Assembly: GCF_019925205.1 (NCBI RefSeq)
Contig: NC_083560.1
Coordinates: 43,508,270-43,572,269 of the forward strand
DNA from: Metopolophium dirhodum
Taxonomy: Eukaryota > Arthropoda > Insecta > Hemiptera > Aphididae
Direction of reading: 5' to 3'
Length of the DNA stretch: 64,000 nucleotides
Under the pieces are notes generated by a model, which saw only the letters and a list, made by a program, of their open reading frames with translations, was not told the origin of the DNA and made no database searches. How positions within the stretch are numbered: the first letter of the stretch is position 1; every line of letters begins with the position of its first letter. This document shows, piece after piece, positions 49,051-60,450 of the stretch. The position numbers and the translations under genes are program-made.

Positions 49051-51766
49051 ATGGATAATGAAACCCTAAGTTGATGAAATAAATAAAGAAGTAAGTGTAG
49101 TCCAAGTCAACATTATTAAAATACGTATATAGTCTGTATTTATTTATGCGTTTTATTTTTATAGTGTAAATATAAATCAGAATGTGAAGAGTTAGAGATA
49201 TCGTATGCGCTTGAAACTGATCAAAGTTATGATAAAGGTCATGGGCAAGAATTGGCTGCCGAAATGGACAAAACATCCAAGGATAAAAGCAGCTATCTAG
49301 GTTTGATCTAGCTAGGTTTAAACATAATGTACATTGTATATTATGTATAATATCAAAACATATTAATGTATTTTACTCAGATAAATTTAGATTTTTATTA
49401 AAATCGTAAATTCTTATAGAAGCAATTGTTAAGTAAAATTTTACATTCAATGTGCTTGTTCTAAACTTGATATATTAATTTAATTCTGCAAATTAAAACT
49501 AAAATTATATGTTTATTATTAATATAGCGGTGTGGTTCACTCTGAACAGCTTTGAATCCCACAATACATCATCAAATACCACTGATATGATAATGTATAC
49601 ATCTGGAAAAAGTATTAATTTACGTCCACCAAAGAAAACAATGAACAAGCTCCCTAAATTGTCTCACATTGATAAGATTGACCCAAATTATGAAAATAAA
49701 AATTCTTCTCAAAACGGTAAAACAACAATGAAAATCTTAATCGTTAAAATTGTATATTCTTTTGTACTAAAAGTCATTATTATTTAGAGCCTGAAGAGGA
49801 AGAAGAAGAAAGTGAATAGATTATGGCAAAATTCAAAGATAGGCCTGGTAAAAAAAATTAAAAGAAAAATATACAAGAGATGGTTAAACAACGAGCAATG
49901 AAACCCTGGATTGATTTAAACCTTGTACCAAATGGACGTTACTTTTCCGGGGTAATAACTAATAGCATTGATTCTATTCATATATATATATATATAAGTT
50001 TTCATGACTTAGGTACATTTAAACCTAGTATTAATTAGTTACCAATTGATTTATATTATATTTAACAATATACTATATTGAATTCAGTGGCGTCGCAAAC
50101 TAAAAATTTTCCAGAGGCAAGTTACAAATATTCCAAGTATTAATGCATAATAATATATTAATATAATATAAATAATTATATTTCAGATCGTTATTGACTA
50201 CCTATTGGGTGTATCATATTACATTTACTAGGAGTCTCACCAGCTACCACCCACCCCTCTATTTAAGAAAAATCTCAGAGGCAGTTGCCTCTGAAATTAT
50301 TGTTTGCCACACTACTGATTATATTGCTATGTTTAATTTGTGGAATCTGGTCACTATCCAGTATTCTAATTACGGCAGTCTATGTAAAATATAAGTACTT
50401 TGTTCGGGCATAGTATACAGTTATTGAATGTGTTTTTTACAATTTAAATATGATATTATAGAATAAGTTTATTATTGTATTTTATAAGCTATTTATATTT
50501 TAGTGAATTTATTATTTATTTTATCACGACTTGCTAGTTATTAGTGTGCCACTTTATAATTTGTCCGCTGTTTTACATAATATACATTATTTGATTTTAT
50601 GCTTCTAATATGCTTAAAATTTGTTTTCCAATGGTTAATTAATAAAATGTAATAATATACATTTTATCTGTGAATGCCCATATAGTTTTAATCTTTTAAA
50701 ACTGATACTCTTTACTTTGCCTATTTTAAAAAACTGGTAGTTGCAAAAACTGTTTTTTCTGTATTTACCAAATTGTATGTAAACTGTCCATCTCTAGTAT
50801 ATTTAAAAACTAGTGTTATCAAATTTAGCTAATTCCATTTATTTTTATCATTGCATTTTTTTTCAGGGAGAATTAGATAAGTTGTTGCCATATATTGTCA
50901 AATATAACTGATCAAAAGGATCCTGATATAACAATAACTAAAGTTGAAAAAGAAGAAATCAATAGAAATATTAATGCAATTAGATCACGTCAATTATCCA
51001 AAAATGAAATAAAATCATATTCTCTTGAGAAAAAATTAAAAATACTTTTATTTAATGGTAAGTTATTATTTAGTATCTCAGATATTACCGTTTTTAAAAC
51101 TTATATAAAAAGTTAATTTTAGTATTATTATTTCTAAAATAAGGTATAACTATGTATCATGACATGTTTATACTGTACACTTGTGTATACTATAATTAGG
51201 GTTGCCAGATGTCCTGATTTGACCAGAATAGTTCCAGTTTCACAAACTCATCCCGGTGTCCCAGCCGATCTTTAATTTTGTTCCAGTTATTAGAGGCTAA
51301 GAGAACATAATACTGTATTTCACTCTCTTTTAGTTGATCTTTCGACAAAAATCGATGTGATAAATCATAAATTATATTCAAACAAAATTAGTTTTTGTAA
51401 CAAGTTTCATAGAATACTTGATTTTACACAGTTTATTTTTGGACTTCTCACATTTTGAAAGTAATGTAAAAATATACGAATAACAAATTTATTTATTTGA
51501 CTTGAATATCAATGATTAAATATTGAATATACTTGTATGTGTCATTGAAACTAACATTTGTAATATTTTTAGCAAAAATGATATCTACAAAGATGTTGAT
51601 AAATCTACTGCATAAATGTGGTGTGCCAAGTGATGAAACTGTTACAACAATTTTGACTCATTTAAAAGAAATGGAAGTTTTAGTTCATGGCAATTGGACC
51701 ATAAAGAGTGAAGAACTCTATCCAGATAATACTATATCTCATAAAACCGATAGTAAAATCATGATT
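49051..51766 (+). pseudogene. POLR3E: RNA polymerase III subunit RPC5 pseudogene, introns retained
   Basis: Five exon remnants follow RPC5 in order. 49165-49300 carries ELEISYALETD..YDKGHGQE. 49528-49716 carries INLRPP..KLSHIDKIDPNYE. 49788-49951 carries an acidic EPEEEEEESE run, then KPWIDL. 50867-51057 carries QLSKNEIKSYSLEKKLKILL. 51573-~51766 carries MLINLLHKCGV and VLVHGNWTIKSEELYP, matching the conserved 'QGNWVVKSD.LYP' of RPC5. All four introns keep GT/AG borders and compatible phases, so this is not a processed copy. It is broken: two stops in the third exon, a one-base shift in the fourth, and the C-terminal half is absent. A possible first exon, 49051-49090 (MDNET, then a shift to VDEINKE), ends at a gtaagt donor. 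In life RPC5 pairs with RPC4 in pol III. A functional paralogue presumably lies elsewhere. Confidence 0.75.
50085..50317. mobile_element. Small hAT-like MITE in a pseudogene intron
   Basis: Termini cagtggcgtcgcaaact and the complement of gtttgccacactactg form imperfect inverted repeats around 233 bp, with an inner gaggcaag/cagttgcctc pairing. The flanks attgaatt and attatatt match at 6 of 8 positions, compatible with a decayed 8-bp duplication. It lies in the third intron of the RPC5 remnant. Confidence 0.55.
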
Positions 51767-52198
51767 GTTCTGATATCTACAAGTCCGTTATCACTTATCC
51801 GTATATACATTTGTAATCTTTTACAAACTAGAAAAATAAATAGGTACCCACCTAGTATTAATTCAAAAAATGTATTTTTAAATATGTTTTCAAGTTTTAT
51901 AGAGCATTTTTTTTGAATTTTAACTGCATAACTTTTATTTTTCAGTGCATATTTTGCCTGTTTTTAGTGCATTTAATTCATAGCCCGGGTCATGAGCTTA
52001 AAAGTTAAGATGACCGTTATTTGTATCATTACTTTTCACCTTTTAATTAATCAATCAACTATTAACTTGAGTTAAACTTTACTAATGTTTCTATTGAAGA
52101 AAACATCAATTTTTACGCAACAACTGTCCAATCTAAAATTTGTTGTGAATCGGATATCACTATGAAAGCCACTTTAGTTGTAAGATAAAAGTGAAGGT
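51767..52198. other. Flank of the RPC5 remnant, nothing recognised
   Basis: AT-rich sequence. The RPC5 similarity stops at ~51766 without a clear splice donor. Confidence 0.4.
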
Positions 52199-53238
52199 CA
52201 TAAGCGTGAGCAAGAGGGGCCTGGGTGGGCCGTGGCCTACCCTGCGAGACGTACCAAAATTTGTACAAACAGTAATACATGATCTAAACATCACAATTTT
52301 TGATTTTTTGAATCATAAAACATTAAATAGGTAGGTGAAAAATAACATTGATACTCAATGATAATAAATAATAATAAATTAAATGTCTTTAAAAATAAAA
52401 TTGATAACATATTACCATTACAGGTTGCGAAATTGTATTTATTTAAAATTTAAAACTGTGTTGACAGTTAAAATATTTTTTATTTAACTTTTAAAAAATA
52501 TATATCTGTTTTTTATCATATGAATGATTTATGCCTTAAATAGTGGGTGATTATGAGTAGGCAAATTAAAGTATGTAACATTTTAATTGTTTCTTCCATC
52601 AAAGTTCAGGTTTCTTAATCTTTATTGACTTAGCCCACCCCAAGGGCGTCTGCAGGAATTTGTCAAGGGGAGGGCAAAATATTTTCCTTTTTACTTTTTT
52701 TGTCTCACTATCCTATTAGTTATAAAATATTTTCTTTCATATAGACGAGAAATGTAAAACTATTTATGAATTATACGTACATAGTTAATTAAAACTTAAT
52801 TTTAATTAATTGTTATATAATTTTAAATTATCAAATACATTATTTTTTAATAGATAAAATGATATCGTTGGTTTTATGATTTTAGGTAATTTATAAAATT
52901 AAATATTTCTAGCCTATTTAGTCATTGATACCACAAACTTAATTTTCAGATTAAATAAGTAGTCCAAATGATGAGTTCTATCTATAAAACTTTTCTACAG
53001 TCATATAAAAGTTTAAAATGTATATTAGAATTTTTGTCTTTAATATTTAAAATAAAAATAATCTAGTGCACTATTTAGAATTGTTAGGGCATTTTTTAGT
53101 TTTTTTAGAACATGAAAATCATCAATAATAATATATGATAATCAACCTAGAAAAATCCAAGAGAGGGGCACTTGCCCCCTCCCCCTTATGTGAACGCCCT
53201 TGGCCCATCCTGCCACAAACGTCTGCGCACGCCTATGC
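52199..53238. mobile_element. TIR element with a second element nested in its right end
   Basis: Outer termini cataagcgtgagcaagaggg and the complement of gtctgcgcacgcctatg are flanked by tgaaggt (52192-52198 and 53239-53245), a 7-bp or longer duplication. Near the right end a second element, 52640-53203, has its own inverted ends (ccaagggcgtctgcagg / complement of gtgaacgcccttgg) and sits between cccacc and cccatc. Without the insertion the outer element would be ~0.47 kb. Neither has a transposase frame. Confidence 0.55.
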
Positions 53239-53245
53239 TGAAGGT

Positions 53246-53950
53246 GCATTCATAACTTAAATTTTATGTTACTGTTAAGTGTATTACAAAAATAATGTTG
53301 GTAATACATTATATTATAATATAATATTCCAATCTACATCCAGACCAAAAATATTCGACGTCAATGTCAAAAACTGTATAAATTGTAACATTTATTAACT
53401 TGTAATGAGTCAACTATTCTTGTTTAATAATACATCTTAGTTAAGTGAACAACATACAACAAACTTTTAACTTTTCCAATGTCTGCTAAAAATTATAAAA
53501 ATATTTATTTTTTGTTAATGACCTAAACTATCAAGTGTCAATTAAATGACATGGCAACATAATATGAGGTATCTATAAAATGATGCAGGAAATTCAGCGA
53601 AAAAAAGTAAAGGAGATGCTTTGAATGAGTCTTTTATATCTTGTGACTGCAAATCTATTATTTCCATTTGAAGCTCAACATCTTAATAATCAATATTAAA
53701 CGGATTGGCGAGTAGTTGAAAAACGCAACGTCTATTATGTTATTGAACAGAATCGAAAATTAAGATTATAACACAAATGCACTTGTCGTATCTACTCTAT
53801 CTTATCGGTAACTGTCAAGGTTAGGTTAGGTATACCTACCATTATAAAATATGACTGAAACGTTCAATTATATATAATATGATTTTTTTGATATGATATT
53901 CAATTAAATGTCGTTGTCGTAGAATTTAAAGCTGGTTGCCGACCACTGAT
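53246..53950. other. Intergenic, nothing recognised
   Basis: AT-rich sequence without identified features. Confidence 0.4.
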
Positions 53951-54231
53951 CTAGGCAAACTCATGGGCTTTTTATTATATTTTAATATTAAAGTGAGTTA
54001 TGAGTATTTTAAAATTGTAAATTGTTTGTACATCTTAAAATACTCATAACTCGCTTTAAAATCAAAATACAATAAAAAGCTCATGAGATTGCCTAGATTA
54101 TAATAATAATCTTACCTTTAAATTTTATAAGAGGTCAATACACTCTAATTTTTAAACTAACGGATCTAAACGTGATCTGTTGAGCGTACAATTTGCTATG
54201 TTACGCATTTGTAAGACGGAGTTTGCGCCAG
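53951..54231. mobile_element. Foldback element, family M copy M3 (one arm lost)
   Basis: A near-perfect hairpin of ~60-bp arms (ctaggcaaactcatgggct ... agctcatgagattgcctag, 53951-54096) is followed by the M right arm. That arm runs cttacc, then tttataagaggtcaatacac, ctcta, aactaac, gagcgtacaatttgctatg, gtaagacgga, in the same order as M1 and M2. The left arm is missing. The right end abuts a retrotransposon fragment at ~54232. Confidence 0.65.
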
Positions 54232-54387
54232 GCTGTTAAAGTCACCAATTATAATCTTTGTCCTATTGTCTCTGAAATTGTGTGGCTCTGTGAAAATGAA
54301 ATCTGCTCTTGGGGGTTTATATACAGACAATATTGTGATCTTTCCCAGGTCAGCTGTAAGAATTTCTATGTTGTTGACACAGCTCAT
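54232..54387 (-). pseudogene. Non-LTR retrotransposon endonuclease fragment
   Basis: The - strand translation contains ITILSVYKPPRADF followed ~20 residues later by IIIGDFNS. This is the order and spacing of the 'vY.PP' and 'GDFN' motifs of apurinic-like (EEP) endonucleases of LINE elements, in which the Asp/Asn of GDFN are catalytic. Only ~52 codons remain. A stop codon precedes the first Met, and downstream the frame runs directly into foldback M3. Reverse transcriptase is absent, so the fragment is dead. The clade (Jockey, RTE or other) cannot be set from so little. Confidence 0.7.
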
Positions 54388-54389
54388 TT

Positions 54390-54878
54390 AGTTCAATAGT
54401 GTTCCATAATTTACCAATCAAAGTAATATTCTTTTTATGCTTCAGTATAAAAAAAATCAGAGAAAATGATGTCATATTTTTGTTTCATATTGTTTAAATA
54501 ATTAAACTGATCTGGCAAAATGTATGTGGAATACCTTCAATTATCAGTTTTTTCATTTAAATATTTTTTTTTAAGTAGGTACAGGAAATAGGTACTTTTG
54601 CAATAATGAACTATCCATACCATCATGCAACTTCCATTGTGTGAAGGGATGAAACTAACTATATCTTGTTGGTATACTTTAATATTCATATTCTAATGAA
54701 GAATATTTTTGTTTTGTTATACCACCTACCAATCTAAGTTATCTATTTTCTGAAAATTGTATTGAAAAATTCAAAATTGTAAATGCAAAATAGACTAAAA
54801 ATAATTGTAAAATGTTATAAATACATACCAGATATATAATTTTAAATTATCTTTTCAGTCTCACAAAATACTACAAAT
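54390..54878. other. Intergenic or 5' region of the transposase-like remnant
   Basis: AT-rich sequence ending in a good splice acceptor (atcttttcag, ~54858) 20 bases before the ATG at 54879, as if a non-coding first exon once existed upstream. Confidence 0.4.
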
Positions 54879-56294
54879 ATGTCTAAAAAATTATCAAAAT
54901 TTCATGAATTGTCTGACAGAAGTAAACGAAGGTGGGCTGATGAAGCTGGATGCTCTCACTTTTCTTACAATATATCCTCATCAGATATTGAAATAACTGC
55001 AGTCCCCCCATTACTCGATAGAAGTATCCAAATCCCTCCAATTGGTTCAAACGACCAAAAAAACGTAAATTCAGATCCTTCTTATAATGATAATTTTCCT
55101 AATGATGATCAATATCAATTTGTAAATATTAACAATGATTTTATTAGAAGTAGTCATAATAGTTGTAGTAATAGTGGTAAAAGTAGTGATGAATATATTC
55201 ATGAACCGTATTTTCAAACAAGCCATGAAAATGAATCTCCCACTGGCATTAAACATTTTCTTAAGAATTGGGCTATTAAACATAATTAAACAGAAGTGTC
55301 TTTCAGATTTATTGGTTGGCCTAAAAAATAATGTTGATGGCTTATCTAGTTACTTAAACTTATAAGGTAACTTATAAGTTACCATCTGTTGCTAGGACCC
55401 TGTTGAAAACAAATATAGTTGTTGAGAAAAGTGTTGTTGAATCAGGTAGCTACGTTCATTTTGGTCTGGAAATGCAGTTAATACGTTTAATTTCTAATAT
55501 TCCACCTGTTAACAATAATATACAGGACCTAAAATTTTACTTAATATTATTGACTTACCATTATTCAAAAGTTCAGCCTATCAAGTGTACCTTATATTAA
55601 TTGCAATACTAAATGTTCCTCAAATAAAAAAAATAGTGTTTCCTGTAGGCATTTATTATGGTATGCAAAAGCCTAATAATATATTTGTTTTTCTTAATCC
55701 ATTTATTAATTAGTTGGTTGATTTAATGACAAGGGGTATAATAATTGAACTATAAAATAAAGTATCTGTTAAACTCGTTGATATATGTTGTGATACTCCT
55801 GCTAAAAAATATTTAAAGATTTATTAGGTATTAAAGGACATGGAGGCTATAATTCTTGCACTAAATGCACAGTTCATGGTAGAATGATTGAAAGAAGGAG
55901 AACTTTTACTGACTTGGACTGTCCAATGAGGACTAATCATGATTTCATAAATTGGGTAGATATGTTAATTTTACGCAATCAGATACCCCATTGGTAAGAA
56001 TACTTGACTTTTAAGTCAATTATTCTTGATTTTATGCATCTCGTATGTTAAGGTGTAATGAGAACAGTGTTCTTAATTTGGTGTAATGGTAAACATCCAC
56101 ACAAACTATCACAAAAACTTATTCAAATAGTTTCAGATTTTATGACAAACAATCGTAGAAGTTCACTTGTGGAGTTCGTTAGGCAGCCTAGGGATTCAAA
56201 ATATTTGTTGCGATTCAAAGCAACAGAATATCATTCTTTTTTATTATACTTGGGACCAGTTGCTTTAAAAGGAGTTTTGACTGATGAAAAATAA
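54879..56294 (+). pseudogene. Transposase-like gene, multiply frameshifted
   Basis: An intact first segment of 136 codons starts MSKKLSKFHELSDRSKRR, has an Asn/Ser/Asp-rich middle and ends IKHFLKNWAIKHN. The similarity then jumps frame: QKCLSDLLVGLK; LPSVARTLLKT with GSYVHFGLE; DLPLFKSSAYQ; VDICCDTPAKKYL; GIKGHGGYNSCTKC; DFMHLVC-stop-GVMRTVFLIW; KATEYHSFLLYLGPVALKGVL. In this order these match my memory of a family of uncharacterised 'transposase-domain' proteins of aphids and cnidarians (LSK start, LP.DARTLL.T, DGLPLFKSS, CDAPAR, D.MHLVCLGVMR). I cannot verify the superfamily; a Tnp2/CACTA relation is a guess. At least four frame changes and several in-frame stops make it inactive. No terminal inverted repeats were located. 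Confidence 0.7.
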
Positions 56295-56896
56295 AAAAAG
56301 TCTGTATCATTCCCTGATTTTCCTCCAAACGTAAAATGTGATATAATATGCTACACACGTTGTTTGTTATCTCCATCTATCATAAACAATAAGTACACTA
56401 ACACCTATTACTATGCAAAATTTAAATTGTGGAGTTATGGTTGTTCGATTTAGAATTTAAACTCTAGATTTGAAAATGAAAATACTAATGTTCACAGCTG
56501 TTTGTGTTTGTAAGTTATTCAAAATATTAATTTTAAAATTAAAAAAAAACCAACATACAAACAAAGATAATTGGTTAATCATTAAATAGTTATAATAATA
56601 ATTATCAATTATACTTTATTCCAAATATAAAACACCACGGCGGCCACTGGTTTGCCAAGTAAAAGTTGATGTTTCTTATGTGGTATAGATTATAGTTTAA
56701 CTCAGATGCCACAGTCATAATATTGAGTTGTGTAAATTAGCTTATGGTCTGTTTAGTAAACATAGAAATTGAATGCTTGCTTGTGTTGCATTCTTTTAAT
56801 ATAAAAAATGTATCAAGTGTTACAATATTTTATTTTTTAAAAATAACTATTTTTATATGTAAAGTATATTTTTCTACAATGTTATAATTTCTACAG

Positions 56897-57480
56897 ACAA
56901 TTACTAGTGATGAAACACATCCAAACATTGCTAATTGTACACCGGCAAGAAAAACTTCATTATCAAGTCAAGATAATATATCAAACAATAAAACTTTGAG
57001 CACAATGGTATCCACCCAAACATGTTCTACAAGTAAGTCGGATATTAAAATGTCTTTATTACTTGAGTGTTCCTACAGCTATAATTATTGTTTCATTTGA
57101 ATTAAAAAAATTTTCAGACAACATATCTGTATCAAATGTTTTTTAATGTAAATTAGCCAAAAAATCATATTTTTGTACTTTTCAAAATTGTATAAGTAAT
57201 GATAAAAAAAACACTGCTACTTTCTATGGTCCATCGACTATGTAAAATATCTGGTAAATACTAAACAGCAGTTAAATTAACCCGAATGCATATTAATTAA
57301 ATATTTTCATTTTAATCATAGCTGAAAATAAGAAAATAACGTCAAACATGTTTTATATTAAACAAGAATTAAATTAATTTATTGAGAGTAAAAAATCAAG
57401 CTATTGTGATGAGTATGAGCCAACCAGTTCCAAGGAAAATGTACTAGCGCCTTTCCCTTTGAAAAATGAAGATGAGCTCA
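56897..57480 (+). pseudogene. Exon-like coding remnants downstream of the transposase-like gene
   Basis: 56897-57032 is an open segment (SDETHPNIANCTPARKTSL ... STQTCSTS) between a good acceptor (aatttctacag) and donor (caa|gtaagtc). A second segment from ~57321 (after tcatag) reads AENKKITSNMFYIKQELN, then a stop, then SSYCDEYEPTSSKENVLAPF and a second stop. The composition is Ser/Thr/Asn-rich with no recognised domain. They may be the 3' exons of the transposase-like gene or of another dead gene. Confidence 0.4.
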
Positions 57481-57792
57481 TGTAAATTGAATCAAAATTA
57501 AAATATGAAGATTGACAAATAAATTGGTATGCCAATATAATTTGAAAGTATTTATTGTTAATGTTAATCAATGTTATGGTCTCCTTGTATTCTAATAAAT
57601 ATACAATTTTATATATATTATATCATTATTTTACATACGTATTTGAAATCATAATAATAACTTTTATATTTTTAGCTAATATACCTAATTCAATTATCTT
57701 ATGTAGATATATGGTGAAATACCATATAATATTTAATAATCTATAATATAATATATATTATTAAGTATTTATAATTTATATACAATATTATT

Positions 57793-57870
57793 ATAATATT
57801 AATGTTATGTATATTAACTGTACTATTCTTAATTTTCCTTTGATAACCCATAACTTGAAACATTTTTAAA
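57793..57870 (+). repeat. Direct repeat, first copy (second at 58603-58691)
   Basis: The phrases gttatgtatattaactgtac, cttaattttcctttgat and cccataacttgaaacatttt recur in the same order ~810 bp downstream, where a 7-bp insertion (caattaa) distinguishes the copies. Confidence 0.8.
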
Positions 57871-57991
57871 GATCTTTTCTTTTTAATTTGTCAGGTCTTC
57901 CTGCATTTGCGTCCTAAATATTAATAATACTCAAAAGAATATAATATATATAATTTTATTGACGGATTACAGTAATCCGTATTTATATGTT

Positions 57992-58052
57992 TTAATTCTG
58001 AGCAGAGCGATGAATGTATTGGCCTTTGATTTTCCTACAATAGTAATTATCG
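57992..58052 (-). repeat. Family A right-end fragment
   Basis: It reads tctgagcagagcgatgaatg, then ttggccttt, in place of the usual family A continuation. A short truncated piece. Confidence 0.5.
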
Positions 58053-58602
58053 CCAAAAACCATTATAATAGATATAGGTACCTACAATGTACTAATGATC
58101 CACTAACTGTTTAAAGTATACTAGGTATTTGACAGAAATTAATTTACATTGACCAAAAGTGTGATTAATATGAGGAAATGCCCGTAAAGCTCTTAATGGC
58201 AGTGATGCAGAATAATTGTGTTCTCTGTGTGAATGTCGAATACATTGAATTTCCCATTACTTATGTGCCGTATAGTGTCGTTTTTTCTTTTTAAGCAAAA
58301 TAATGACAAAGAATTATTTTTAAAATTTGAACTCAACTCGTACGTAATTGAATTGAATGCGTTGTAAAAATAATTTAATTACTTGATTGTTATTTGTTTG
58401 CTTTACATTACAAACATAGGTAGTCACGTTAATATTAAATACGGTATTCCACATACCTACCCAGCTGGCTTTCCGTATTCTAGTACCAATATTATCTACT
58501 ATTGTAGTAGGTATTTGTTATTACCTATTAGTACCTTAGTTATTACTGTATGACAGAAACTATTCTTGATAAATGTAAACTAATAACATAAAATAAAATA
58601 AT

Positions 58603-58691
58603 TAAATAATATTAGTGTTATGTATATTAACTGTACAATTCTTAATTTTCCTTTGATCAATTAAACCCATAACTTGAAACATTTTTAAAGT
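58603..58691 (+). repeat. Direct repeat, second copy
   Basis: Partner of 57793-57870. The intervening ~730 bp include a family A scrap but no recognised gene, so a local tandem duplication or a copy of an unknown repeat are both possible. Confidence 0.8.
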
Positions 58692-60234
58692 TTATGAAAA
58701 CAAACAAGTCATTTATGTATTAAAAAATTTAACATTCCCTTTATAATTATTTTATACATATATATTTTATAGGTAATTTCATTTGAATTTGCCTCAGAAG
58801 GGAAATCATTCCAAAAAGTGACAACAAATATGCTAAAAACCATATTTTTTTTATGTACTAGTATCACAATATAGTTGGAAAGGCCAAAAGAACAAAAAAA
58901 AATTACATACTTTGAATATTTTTGAAGTCATTATAGGTAAATATAAATTAATTTCGTTTAGTAATAGCGTTAACTTTTCTCATTTATAAATTATTTTTTA
59001 AAATTGTTGTTACACTTATCAGTTAGATTTCTTAAAAATACCTACATTTTAAATTTCGAAATCTGAATCAATAATATTATAGCATCATTAAATACTTACA
59101 GTTTTAGTTTTATTTAAAATAAATTCAAATATTTATAATAGTTTCATCATAAAACTCCAAGAGATTTAAGTATTTGTATATTAAGCATGTGTGTCTAATG
59201 CTCTTATCTGTAATATTCTTTTCGGTCAATATTCCTAGAAACCATCCATCGTGTCAACCAAACATTGTAAACAACGATTAATGTACGCAGGTCACAAATA
59301 ATGTTGTCAGTTATTATTGTTTAAGGAAGTGCGATCACTGGATGGTTTCTTCCCTCACCCTATTCATGTTCTAAATTTATTGTAGCACATATTCTTATTA
59401 TGCCTTTGTGTAAAGATTATATATTCTCTAGTAAAATTTTTAAAAAAAAGAAAAAAAGTTACTATAGTAGTTGTAGGTAATTTCACAGAATTTACTGGAC
59501 TGTGAGATTTTATTTATTCACTAGTCGTATATCCCGACTTCGCCCAAGTGCAATTTTTTTTTGTGATAAATCCTTTATACCTAGTGTACGCGCTATATAC
59601 GACGTGTATCTCGGTTTGATTGTTTCTCAGTTATGGTATACGACCAACGACAGTGTACCTCAGTTCACTGACAAAATATTGGCGTCAGTGTACATATATT
59701 GCTTTGTGAAATAGTTTGCTCTAAGTGAGCAACTGCATGTAGTGAATTGGATTTAGCCTAACTTGAACTAATTACTCTCTAAACTTTTCTGACATCTCTA
59801 AAAACAAAATATCCGAGATTTGCCCGTGTGCAATTTTTATTTGTATCAAATGTTCAAGTTTCTTAATAGAGTATAAAAATTGTTATCAATGTTTAATGAA
59901 AACAATTTAAAAACAATTATAAATATAATTCATTATAACATTTAGGTTCAATTTCATATATTCAATTCATTTCAATTTAAAAGAAAATTCTTTTAATATT
60001 AAAAATTAATGAGTTAAGTATATTATTTAAACATAAAATACATACTGTTGTGCGTTAGTTACACAGAGGGAATATATATAGGTATGATGTTCTCTACTAA
60101 AAAGGTTATGGATAGACAGTTTAAATCACATATTATCACTCCAAAATTGATATACATTTATTAAGACATTTAATATAATATAAACTCCATGAATAAATCT
60201 ATCTTCCTTTATAAAGGCTTTATTTGGAGAGATT
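58692..60234. other. Intergenic with a possible LINE-tail-like patch
   Basis: Mostly AT-rich. At ~59510-59860 the phrases tatatcccgacttcgcccaa and gagatttgcccgtgtgcaa, each followed by 'tttttatttgt', resemble a duplicated 3' tail of a non-LTR element. No reverse transcriptase is present and the assignment is weak. A loose hairpin (gaaaccatccatcg ... tggatggtttc) spans 59238-59348. Confidence 0.3.
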
Positions 60235-60450
60235 TAGGGGAGGTTGGTGACGCGTCAAAAAACGGTTCTTCTGCGCATCTCCATGCGACACTCTGGCACT
60301 CTGCCACAAGGGAACATATCTCAATGGCAAGGCGTGTCGAGAGGGGGTGAGCAGAATCGGTATGTTCTCACTCTGGACAGAGTATTGTTACATTTATGGG
60401 TTTCGGGTGTATCTACTATGTCATCAGTTGGTCAAAGCAATGGATGAGGT
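60235..60450. other. Unassigned GC-richer segment
   Basis: A ~215-bp island of balanced composition in AT-rich DNA (ttctgcgcatctccatgcga, ctctggcactctgccac, gcgtgtcgagagggggtgag). The 67-codon + strand frame has no domain or splice context. A repeat fragment or a non-coding RNA are equally possible. Confidence 0.3.

Noticed and set aside
48929..49276. 115-codon frame on the - strand
   Set aside because: Its right part is antisense to the RPC5-like exon 49165-49300, whose + strand peptide matches a known family.
51196..51381. 61-codon - strand frame in the fourth RPC5 intron
   Set aside because: No recognised domain; the sequence (gggttgccagatgtcctg) looks like a repeat scrap.
54193..54399. 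68-codon + strand frame
   Set aside because: It is antisense to the LINE endonuclease fragment and foldback arm.
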